Part shown: positions 1 to 5,330 of the stretch, one piece after another
How positions within the stretch are numbered: position 1 is the first letter of the stretch
Layout: each line of letters opens with the position of its first letter
Source of the DNA: CAZUDO01 sp964618895
Lineage (GTDB): Bacteria; Desulfobacterota; Binatia; DP-6
NCBI GenBank assembly: GCA_964618895.1
Contig: CAZUDO010000129.1
Location: 1 to 5,639, forward strand
Direction of reading: 5' to 3'
DNA length: 5,639 bases
The notes under the pieces: generated by a model
What the model was told of the DNA's origin: nothing
What the model saw: only the letters and a program-made list of their open reading frames with translations
Database searches by the model: none
Made by a program: the position numbers and the translations under genes

Positions 1-1
1 G

Positions 2-205
2 CCTGTGCTGGCGGGCGAGGTGTTCGGGCCGCTCCGCGATCCCGCGCTTTTTCGGCAGGTGCGCCTCGATCCCGAAGCGCACACCCTGGTGTGGCCCAAC
101 GGTGCCGATCTCGATCCCGCCACGTTGCACGACTGGCCCGACCACGTTCAGGCGTTCGTGAGTCGGGCGCGTGTCTGGTCGGGCGCGACGCATCGGTCCG
201 TCTGA
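2..205 (+). CDS. DUF2442 domain protein, 3' part (5' end outside window)
   Basis: The frame is open from the first bases and stops with TGA at 203-205, giving about 67 C-terminal residues. The stretch GEVFGPLRDPALFRQVRLD followed by VWPNGADLDPATLH matches the conserved end of the DUF2442 family, where a '..PLRDP..F.QVR.D...VWPNGADLDP..L' block is the hallmark. Family members are usually about 80-100 residues and often sit next to a DUF4160 gene in a small two-gene unit that looks like a toxin-antitoxin pair, so a DUF4160 partner may lie just upstream of the window. Their biochemical role is not established. A GTG at base 5 could be read as a start, but it would fall inside the conserved block, so the real start must lie further left. 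The last roughly 25 residues after the ADLDP block (DWPDHVQAFVSRARVWSGATHRSV) are longer than the typical family end and may have drifted. Confidence 0.85.
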   Translation, partial: PVLAGEVFGPLRDPALFRQVRLDPEAHTLVWPNGADLDPATLHDWPDHVQAFVSRARVWSGATHRSV

Positions 206-206
206 C

Positions 207-445
207 ATGTGCATCGACAACGCGCAGGTGGTGGCGTTCCAGTGCCGCGACGACGCGCGCGAGCTGGTCAGGCCCGACATCGAGGTGTGCCGGGCGGCTG
301 GGCAGCGCGCGATGGCCCGGTGCATGATCCGCGGCCTGTCGACCGTGACGGGCCGGAGGGGATCATGCGGGCGTTCCTCGCGAAGCACGAGGCCGCGACG
401 ACGGGGACCCTCGGGTCAGAACGGGTCGACGCGCTGCGGCGGGTG
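207..445 (+). pseudogene. Coding-like stretch with a frame switch near base 350; possible gene remnant
   Basis: An ATG begins one base after the stop of the DUF2442 gene. The frame starting there has G or C at the third position in 47 of its first 48 codons (207-350; begins MCIDNAQVVAFQCRDD and ends with MIRGLSTVT). After about base 350 that frame loses the bias. The frame beginning at base 350 takes it over, with 22 of 22 codons ending in G or C up to 415, encoding GPEGIMRAFLAKHEAATTG. This is the pattern expected if one base were missing in or near the GGG run at 350-352, by real mutation or sequencing error. I do not recognise the protein. Beyond base 445 the opposite strand is occupied by the STN/HEAT gene, so any original 3' end has been lost or overlaps it. 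No Shine-Dalgarno sequence precedes ATG 207; translational coupling to the upstream gene would be needed. Chance composition is a real alternative. Confidence 0.27.
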
Positions 446-1066
446 TTACGGCGGGACGAAGCCGCCATGGAGCTGGAGCGCGTCATCGCGGAGCTGCTCG
501 TCCGGATCCGACAGGAGCCTGGAAAGAACCACGTCTCGACGTGGATCACCCTGGTCGAGGGCGCGGACGTGGTCGAGCATGCTCCGCCGTACGGTGGGGT
601 CGGGATCTTCGAGCAGCATCATGACGGGGGAGTCGAGACCGCCGGGGTTCGGGAACGCGCGCGGTTCTGCCCGCGGGTGCGGGACGGCGGGTGGGACGGG
701 CAGGGCGCCGTGCGCGTCGCAGGCCCCGAGCAGGACTACGACGCGACGGATCATGCTGGTCTGGCCCGCGGTGACCACGAAGAAGCTGCGCGGATGCAGC
801 ACGCGCTCCAGCGCTTCGGTGAAGGGGACGTCGGCCAGATCGGTCGACACGGCGGTCTTGTCGACTGTCCCGCGCCACTCGACCCGCGCCCCGACGCTGG
901 CGGCCAGCTGCTCGACCGCCGCTTCGAGCGGCGTGTCGGCGAATCGGACCGACACGCGCCCGTTCGCCACCTGCACCGCCGCGCTGGGGGCGCCCGGCGC
1001 GGCGAGCGCGGGTGTTGCCGTCCCGAGAGCAGCGAGCAAGAGGACGAGCCGTGACATGGCAGACAT
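446..1066 (-). CDS. Exported STN-like domain protein with C-terminal HEAT-like repeats
   Basis: This encodes a 206-residue protein. ATG at 1066 is chosen over the longer GTG start at 1087 because AAGGAG (1079-1074) sits seven bases before it and a signal peptide follows at once (SRLVLLLAALGTATPALA, residues 5-22, then APGAP). Residues about 31-110 resemble an STN (secretin and TonB N-terminal) domain: VSVRFADTPLEAAVEQLA, then VEW, then a 'STDLADVPFTEALERVL' block and a final strand pair. A proline-rich linker (about 121-141) leads to two HEAT-like helical units at about 146-170 (LLEDPDPTVRRSMLDHVRAL) and 173-200 (VLSRLLSDPDEQLRDDALQL). STN domains normally sit at the front of secretins or TonB receptors and bind partners in the periplasm; here no barrel or secretin domain follows. 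I infer a soluble periplasmic binding or scaffold protein. It lies downstream of the beta-rich secreted protein gene on the same strand, with a strong inverted repeat between them. Confidence 0.8.
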   Translation of the reverse strand: MSAMSRLVLLLAALGTATPALAAPGAPSAAVQVANGRVSVRFADTPLEAAVEQLAASVGARVEWRGTVDKTAVSTDLADVPFTEALERVLHPRSFFVVTAGQTSMIRRVVVLLGACDAHGALPVPPAVPHPRAEPRAFPNPGGLDSPVMMLLEDPDPTVRRSMLDHVRALDQGDPRRDVVLSRLLSDPDEQLRDDALQLHGGFVPP

Positions 1067-1073
1067 CCGATAT

Positions 1074-1079
1074 CTCCTT
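1074..1079 (-). promoter_or_regulatory. Shine-Dalgarno site fixing the start of the STN/HEAT gene
   Basis: On the minus strand AAGGAG lies seven bases before ATG 1066. The upstream in-frame GTG at 1087 would place this motif inside the coding region, so the motif argues for the shorter protein. Confidence 0.75.
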
Positions 1080-1131
1080 CGCGACACGTGGTGACTCCTG
1101 TGAAGGCAACGATCGTGCCCCGCCGGAACGT

Positions 1132-1165
1132 ACGCGGCCCGGCATCAAATGACACCGGGCCGCGT
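1132..1165. terminator. Perfect 11-bp inverted repeat between two minus-strand genes; candidate terminator or RNA hairpin
   Basis: The arms ACGCGGCCCGG (1132-1142) and CCGGGCCGCGT (1155-1165) are exact reverse complements around a 12-base loop. The element lies 30 bases after the stop of the beta-rich secreted protein gene and about 65 bases before the STN/HEAT start. There is no T-run on either strand after the stem, so it is not a classical intrinsic terminator. It could be a U-tract-free terminator, a processing or stability hairpin that uncouples expression of the two genes, or a DNA binding site. Confidence 0.5.
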
Positions 1166-1195
1166 GGTTCCCGTGCCGGGTCGAACGCCCCGGGT

Positions 1196-1819
1196 TTACC
1201 TGACGGGTGGGATGAACTGCGGGATCACGGTCTCGCTTACGCTCGATACCTTGACGGCTGTCAGCTTGAGCTCTTTGAAGCCCACGGTGATGAACTTCCA
1301 GGTGCTTTCCGAGTACACCTGGCACGTGAGCTCCGCTCCCTCGCCGGCGTAGAAGTACCCCGTCGCCGTGGTGGCCATGGGATCGTGCGCGTATCGCTTG
1401 ATGGTCTGCACCGTCAGGCTGGTGCTCAGAGCGTCGACCAGCTGCCCCGCCGCAGTGCGCTTCTTCAGCCGGCACTGGATGACCCCGTTCTCGTTGACGG
1501 TCACTTCGGCGTTGTGGACCGCGCCCGACGCCACCATCACGTACATCCCGGGCTCCTTCACCGTGACGAATACGGGGGTGTCCAGGCTGTTGAAGGTGCC
1601 CCGTACCCCGTTGAAGTAACTGCCCTGGCGGGCGGTCACCGCCGGCGGCTCGGTCGGGATCGGTGACTCGCCGGTCCGGCAGGTCGTGCCCTGCGCGGGG
1701 GTGACGACGGTCGCGCTCGCCGTCCCGCTCTTGGCGCAGAGCGTCGCCGCGTGTCCGAGCCCGCTCGACGCGAGCACCAGTGTCCCGACCATCGCCGTCA
1801 TTCCGAAGATGCTGTTCAT
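1196..1819 (-). CDS. Secreted beta-rich protein with four cysteines, function unknown
   Basis: This encodes 207 residues. The ATG at 1819 is preceded by a near-perfect Shine-Dalgarno sequence, AAGGAGGAG (1835-1827), seven bases away. Residues 1-24 are a signal peptide (hydrophobic MTAMVGTLVLASSGLG, then GHA/ATLC), so the product is exported. After a short segment with C28 and C47, which could pair, comes a strand-rich body: FVTVKEPGMYVMVASGAV, AEVTVNENGVIQC, then ELTCQVYSESTWKFITVGF and LKLTAVKVSSV. C116 and C166 could form a second disulphide. The pattern resembles small extracellular beta-sandwich (jelly-roll or adhesin-like) domains that follow an N-terminal cysteine motif in many secreted proteins of high-GC soil bacteria; this is resemblance by eye, not a confirmed family. 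There is no catalytic signature and no sorting or lipobox motif. The gene is followed by the STN/HEAT gene on the same strand. A structural or surface-exposed role is inference. Confidence 0.8.
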   Translation of the reverse strand: MNSIFGMTAMVGTLVLASSGLGHAATLCAKSGTASATVVTPAQGTTCRTGESPIPTEPPAVTARQGSYFNGVRGTFNSLDTPVFVTVKEPGMYVMVASGAVHNAEVTVNENGVIQCRLKKRTAAGQLVDALSTSLTVQTIKRYAHDPMATTATGYFYAGEGAELTCQVYSESTWKFITVGFKELKLTAVKVSSVSETVIPQFIPPVR

Positions 1820-2023
1820 CGTCGTTCTCCTCCTTGACTGTTGTCCGTTGTGGCCTCCCCACTGAGGGGATCATGTCCTCTGAAAGTGTTCTGCTTCAGC
1901 CCATGTGTCTCATCTCCTCCTGCTATCTATCGAGACATCCCATCACCCCGGGACGTCTGCTCCCAGTACGCACCGGCCGCAGCGAAGGATGCGTGCCGAT
2001 GCCGGCGTGCGGGCCGGCGGCCC
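1820..2023 (-). promoter_or_regulatory. Leader/promoter region of the secreted beta-rich protein gene
   Basis: This 204-base gap separates the lipase stop from the start at 1819. No convincing -35/-10 pair is visible. It contains a small stem TCCCC/GGGGA (1856-1860 with 1866-1870, five-base loop). A second AGGAGGAG-like motif (minus strand, about 1914-1921) abuts a five-codon ORF, ATG 1913 to TGA 1896 (MRHMG). The motif is too close to that ATG for good initiation. The AT-richer patch around 1921-1935 is the likeliest place for a promoter, but this is a guess. Confidence 0.3.
1827..1835 (-). promoter_or_regulatory. Strong Shine-Dalgarno site of the secreted beta-rich protein
   Basis: Minus-strand AAGGAGGAG lies seven bases before ATG 1819, an almost full anti-Shine-Dalgarno match. 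It suggests efficient translation and confirms the start. Confidence 0.8.
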
Positions 2024-2039
2024 CTACGCCGCCGCACGC
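2005..2039. terminator. GC-rich hairpin spanning the lipase stop codon
   Basis: GCGTGCGG (2005-2012) is the exact reverse complement of CCGCACGC (2032-2039), and inside it CGGCG (2015-2019) can pair with CGCCG (2027-2031). The lipase TAG (2026-2024) falls in the loop. No T-run follows on the minus strand. It may act as a 3' stability or termination structure, or may simply reflect GC-rich sequence. Confidence 0.3.
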
Positions 2040-2671
2040 ACGCGGGGCGACGAAGGCTCCTTCGTTCGCGCCGGGAGTACCGAAAGGAACGAAGTCACGG
2101 CGGCGAGCACGGCCGGGTGGTAGAGCAGCCCCACGTGGCCACAGTCCGGGACGACGAGGATGTGGCCCTGTGGGCCACGGCGCCGGTCAGGCACCGGGAC
2201 GAGCGCATCTTGCCCCGCGAAGATCGCGAGCTCGCAGGGCGGGAGCGCGCCGGCGTAGTACGGTGCGCCGATCGTCGTCAGACGCCGGACGAGCGCGCCG
2301 TCTCCCGTTTCGATCAGATAGCGCGCCACCAGGCCGCCCAGGCTGTGCCCGACGACATCCACGGCTGCGACGCCGGTCGCCGCGCGGATGGCGTCGATCC
2401 GGTGTCGGAGCGCCGCCGCCAGGCGGGGGTAGTCGAGCCGCGGCGTGTAGCGGAAGGTCGCCAGGTTCCGGATGCCGCGGGCCGACAGCGCGTTCGCCAG
2501 GGTGAGGAAGTTGGTCGGGTGGCCGAAGAGGCCGTGCACGAGGACGACGGGTGTCGGGTGCGGCGCGTCGCCATCGAACTGGTCCACGGGCAACAGGGCC
2601 TCGAGCGGCATCGAGAGCGCCGTCCTCGCCAGCGCTCCGATCTCGGTCGCGGTTGTCCACCAGCTGACCAT
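2024..2671 (-). CDS. Alpha/beta-hydrolase, lipase/esterase type
   Basis: This encodes 215 residues from ATG 2671, chosen because GAGGGAG (2685-2679) sits seven bases upstream. The frame is open further, to a start at 2827, but that 52-residue extension shows no conserved feature and would run into the divergent gene. The alpha/beta-hydrolase core is complete: strand plus oxyanion motif VVLVHGLFG (residues 42-50, HG at 46-47), nucleophile elbow VVGHSLGG with Ser110, acid candidate Asp155 in IFAGQDALVP, and His179 in PDCGHVGLLYHP. The spacing fits triacylglycerol lipase, PGAP1-like and related esterases that hydrolyse carboxylic esters of lipids. TIGAPYYAG (134-141) sits where such lipases usually have TIGTPHxGT. 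No signal peptide is evident; the amphipathic start MVSWWTTATEIGALARTAL could associate with a membrane. The substrate cannot be read from sequence. It is divergent from the propeller-cytochrome gene, with 154 bases between the starts. Confidence 0.88.
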   Translation of the reverse strand: MVSWWTTATEIGALARTALSMPLEALLPVDQFDGDAPHPTPVVLVHGLFGHPTNFLTLANALSARGIRNLATFRYTPRLDYPRLAAALRHRIDAIRAATGVAAVDVVGHSLGGLVARYLIETGDGALVRRLTTIGAPYYAGALPPCELAIFAGQDALVPVPDRRRGPQGHILVVPDCGHVGLLYHPAVLAAVTSFLSVLPARTKEPSSPRVRAAA

Positions 2672-2678
2672 CGCGAGT

Positions 2679-2685
2679 CTCCCTC
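2679..2685 (-). promoter_or_regulatory. Shine-Dalgarno site deciding the lipase start
   Basis: Minus-strand GAGGGAG lies seven bases before ATG 2671. The upstream in-frame ATG eight codons earlier has no comparable site. Confidence 0.55.
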
Positions 2686-2811
2686 TGCCGTCCATACGTG
2701 CGAGGAGGCGACGGGGATGCGCTGCGGACCCTCCGACTGCATCCGCGCCCGCGACCCGGGCGTATTCAGGGCAGATGAGCACGAGCCCCGCGCCCGGGAG
2801 GGCCGCGGGCC

Positions 2812-2820
2812 AAGGAGGAG
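2812..2820 (+). promoter_or_regulatory. Strong Shine-Dalgarno site fixing the propeller-cytochrome start
   Basis: AAGGAGGAG ends five bases before ATG 2826. The reading frame is open back to 2472, but this site together with the signal peptide that follows establishes 2826 as the start. Confidence 0.85.
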
Positions 2821-2825
2821 TCGAC

Positions 2826-5255
2826 ATGGAACGTCACGTCATTCGTACCCCCGGAGCGCGGACGCGCTACCGGCGCGCCGCGATCGTCGCCTGCGTCGCC
2901 TTGTTCGCGTTCGCCGGGCCCGGCGAGGCCGCCAGGAAGAAGAAGGGACGGTTCCGTGGGCCCACCCGCTCGAGCACCATCCGGCTGATCCGCAACGACA
3001 AGGTCGTCGTGGCCGTCGACCGTGAAGCCAATGGCCTCGCCGTGCTCCAGGTTCGCAAGGCGGGCCGGGATGCCGCCGTGAAACTCGCCGAGATCCCGGT
3101 CGGGCAAGATCCTCGCGCGGTTGCGGTCGACCCGACGGGCAAGGTCGCCTTCGTGACCAACGCGGCCAGCGGCACGGTGTCCGTGGTGTCCCTCAGCGGC
3201 GAGGAGCGCTTCACCGTGGCCGACGAGATCCGCGTCGGGAACGAGCCGCGCGGCTGTACGCTCACGCCGAACGGCACCCTGCTCTTCGTCGCCAACTCCG
3301 CCGATGGCACCGTCGCCGTCATCGACACGGCGTCCCTGGCGGTCCTGCAGACCGTTGCGGTGGGCGGTCATCCGACCGCCATCGCGATCACCAACGACAA
3401 GGATGCCGACGACGCCGACGAGACCGTCTTCGTGACGCAGTTCTTCTCGGAGCTGATCCCCGGCAAGCAGGAGCCCTTCGACGACGCCCGCCGCGGGGTG
3501 GTGCACGCCTTCCCGAGCGGTGCCCTTGGGCCGGTCACTACGATCACGCTGTCGCCGCTCACGAGCACGGGCTTCGCCGCCGACCGGAGTAAGTTCTGCA
3601 ACGCCACCGCCGAGCCCGACCCCCACAGCCAGGCCTACTGCCCCGATACTTCGATTGCGGACCCGACCGACGACCGCATCGATGCGGCGCCGCAGGGCGC
3701 GTTTCCGAACCAGCTCATGGCGGCGCTGATCCGGGGCACGAGCCTCTATCTCCCCAACATCGGCGCCGCGCCCGCGCCGCCGGTCAAGTTCAACGTGAAC
3801 GTACAGGCCCTCGTCCACGTGATCGACACGACGCGCCTCGACGAGCGCACCGATCGACACGTCAACCTGAACGCCGACGTGAAGGCGGAGGCCGCTCCGG
3901 CCGACCCGACCACGAGCCTCGACAAGCTCTTCGGCAACGACCTGGTGGCGATCGACGCCGACCCCGAGGGCACCGTCTTCCTGCTCGTGAGCCGCGGGGG
4001 CAACTTCGCCGTCCGGGCGCGCCTCGACGCCGCAGGCAAGCTCACGCTCGGCACGCCGGTGGTCCGCTTCCAGACCGGCAACGTCCCCACCGGGGTCGCC
4101 ATCAGCAGGGACGGGGCGCGTGCCTACGTGAACAACGAGCTGAACCAGTCGGTGACCGCGATCGATCTCCAGCGCAACACCGTCCTCCTGCGTGACCTCC
4201 CGACGGGCACCCCCCCCGCACCCGGGACCTTCGCGCACGCCGTCCAGGTCGGCAAGCTCACCTTCTTCACGGCCCTCGGCACGCCCGACGACGGCCTCCT
4301 CGACACGGCGATCCGCGACATCGTCCCGCTCACGTTCCGTGGCAAGGCGTCGGACAATGCGTGGTCGAGCTGCGCCTCCTGCCATCCCGACGGGCTCACG
4401 GACAACGTCACCTGGAGCTTCGCCGACGGGCCGCGGCAGACGCTGCCGTTGGATGCGTTCTTCTCGAAGGACAACCCCCTCGACCAGCGCATCTCGAACT
4501 GGAGCGCGGTCCGCGGCAGCGTCACCGACTTCAACAACAACGCCCGTGCCGTTCAGGGCGGCAGAGGGTTCGCGGGCGACCCGCCCAACCGCAACATCTA
4601 CAACCACGGCATCACCCAGGGGGCGAGCGACGCGCTCGACCTGATGACCCTGTGGGTGCAGACGGTGCGGACGCCGAACCAGCCCCAGCCCGCCGATGTG
4701 CGCGCGGGGCGCGCGCTGTTCGGGGCCCAGTGCGCGAGCTGCCATGGCGGCGCCAAATGGTCCAAGAGCCAGACCATCTACGCAGACAACCCGGCCTTCA
4801 CGGCCGACCCGCTGGCGGCGGTGCCGGGTGTCCCGCGCGATCCCGGCGTGACGCCCGCGGCCGGTGGACAGATCGTGTCCTACACGGCAAGCGGGACGAC
4901 CCTCGCCTTCCTCGACCCCATCGGGACCTTCGACCCGACGAACCCTCTCGAGCTGCGCGGGGCGGGGGGGAAGATCGGCCAGACGGCCCTCGGGACGCTC
5001 GGCTTCAACGCGCCGAGCCTGCTCGGGGTAGCGAACAATGCGCCCTATTTCCATGACGGATCGGCCGCGACGCTCGACGGCGTCTTCGCACGGCACCGGG
5101 TAGCGGTCGGCGCGCTGACGCCCACGATTGCGGAGCTCTTCGACGCGGGCGAGCGGGGAAGCCTCGCGGCGTTCCTCAACTCGATCGACGGCCGCACCGA
5201 CCCCTTCCGCTCGGCGGCCGACGACTTCCGGGACCTCCTCGCGGGAGGGCTGTGA
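2826..5255 (+). CDS. Exported YVTN beta-propeller / dihaem cytochrome c (MauG or cytochrome c peroxidase-like) fusion
   Basis: This encodes 809 residues. A signal peptide (RRAAIVACVALFAFAG, cleavage near GEA35/A36) sends it to the periplasm, and a very basic RKKKGRFRG patch follows. Residues about 57-190 and 417-450 carry YVTN/NHL-like propeller blades: DPRAVAVDPTGKVAFVTN (95-112), EPRGCTLTPNGTLLFVAN (140-157) and VPTGVAISRDGARAYVNN. The middle holds a long insertion with two cysteines (FCNATAEPD..AYCPD). Two haem-c sites follow: CASCH 516-520 and CASCH 636-640. A NAPYFHDGS motif (His743) comes near the end, as in dihaem peroxidases of the MauG/CcpA group, where a motif of this type lies in the second haem domain. 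HPDGLTDNVTWSFADGPRQT after the first haem is typical of this class. The likely role is periplasmic electron transfer or peroxidase-type oxidation, with the propeller as a binding platform; the substrate is unknown. Cytochrome c maturation is required. The next gene starts 75 bases downstream on the same strand. Confidence 0.9.
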   Translation: MERHVIRTPGARTRYRRAAIVACVALFAFAGPGEAARKKKGRFRGPTRSSTIRLIRNDKVVVAVDREANGLAVLQVRKAGRDAAVKLAEIPVGQDPRAVAVDPTGKVAFVTNAASGTVSVVSLSGEERFTVADEIRVGNEPRGCTLTPNGTLLFVANSADGTVAVIDTASLAVLQTVAVGGHPTAIAITNDKDADDADETVFVTQFFSELIPGKQEPFDDARRGVVHAFPSGALGPVTTITLSPLTSTGFAADRSKFCNATAEPDPHSQAYCPDTSIADPTDDRIDAAPQGAFPNQLMAALIRGTSLYLPNIGAAPAPPVKFNVNVQALVHVIDTTRLDERTDRHVNLNADVKAEAAPADPTTSLDKLFGNDLVAIDADPEGTVFLLVSRGGNFAVRARLDAAGKLTLGTPVVRFQTGNVPTGVAISRDGARAYVNNELNQSVTAIDLQRNTVLLRDLPTGTPPAPGTFAHAVQVGKLTFFTALGTPDDGLLDTAIRDIVPLTFRGKASDNAWSSCASCHPDGLTDNVTWSFADGPRQTLPLDAFFSKDNPLDQRISNWSAVRGSVTDFNNNARAVQGGRGFAGDPPNRNIYNHGITQGASDALDLMTLWVQTVRTPNQPQPADVRAGRALFGAQCASCHGGAKWSKSQTIYADNPAFTADPLAAVPGVPRDPGVTPAAGGQIVSYTASGTTLAFLDPIGTFDPTNPLELRGAGGKIGQTALGTLGFNAPSLLGVANNAPYFHDGSAATLDGVFARHRVAVGALTPTIAELFDAGERGSLAAFLNSIDGRTDPFRSAADDFRDLLAGGL

Positions 5256-5290
5256 CGGATACCCCGGCGTTTTCGCCCCACATCCAAGCC

Positions 5291-5310
5291 TCCGCGCCCG
5301 TGGTCGCGGA
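5291..5310 (+). other. Small hairpin in the gap between the last two genes
   Basis: TCCGCG (5291-5296) pairs with CGCGGA (5305-5310) around an eight-base loop. It ends eight bases before the Shine-Dalgarno sequence of the next gene. No T-run follows, so read-through into the next gene is likely; it may adjust expression between the two cistrons. Confidence 0.3.
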
Positions 5311-5317
5311 GCGAGAA

Positions 5318-5325
5318 AGAGGAGG
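5318..5325 (+). promoter_or_regulatory. Shine-Dalgarno site of the 3' partial gene
   Basis: AGAGGAGG lies five bases before ATG 5331 and supports that start. Confidence 0.75.
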
Positions 5326-5330
5326 AACAC

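Larger units (their letters stand above)
2672..2825. promoter_or_regulatory. Divergent intergenic region, lipase / propeller-cytochrome
   Basis: This 154-base region must hold the promoters of both flanking genes. An inverted repeat CCCGGGCG (2755-2762) and CGCCCGGG (2791-2798), separated by 28 bases, lies on the propeller-cytochrome side and could be a regulator site or chance GC symmetry. TATTCA at 2763-2768 is the only -10-like hexamer I noted for the plus gene, with no good -35 partner. Confidence 0.35.

Noticed and set aside
365..1054. Plus-strand frame with ATG 365 preceded by GGAGGG
   Set aside because: Beyond about base 445 it is the codon-aligned complement of the STN/HEAT gene and reads as a typical antisense translation. 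Only the part before 445 looks coding, and that is treated as the frame-switched remnant.
171..1094. 307-codon plus-strand open frame
   Set aside because: Only its first part (207-350) has coding-like codon use; the rest is rich in S, R, T and G and lies opposite a real gene.
546..1874. 442-codon minus-strand open frame overlapping both exported protein genes
   Set aside because: It is in a different frame from two genes with signal peptides, strong Shine-Dalgarno sites and recognisable domains, and its translation is low-complexity R/G/H/D.
2472..2825. Upstream extension of the propeller-cytochrome frame
   Set aside because: It overlaps the lipase on the other strand and would bury the signal peptide. 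AAGGAGGAG at 2812-2820 marks the start at 2826.
2672..2827. N-terminal extension of the lipase to a start at 2827
   Set aside because: It would overlap the divergent gene's start and its Shine-Dalgarno site, lacks its own ribosome binding site, and adds no conserved segment. ATG 2671 has a suitable site.
5266..5277. GGCG-TTTT-CGCC mini-hairpin just after the cytochrome stop
   Set aside because: The four-base stem is too short, and the T-run lies in the loop rather than after the stem, so it does not qualify as a terminator.
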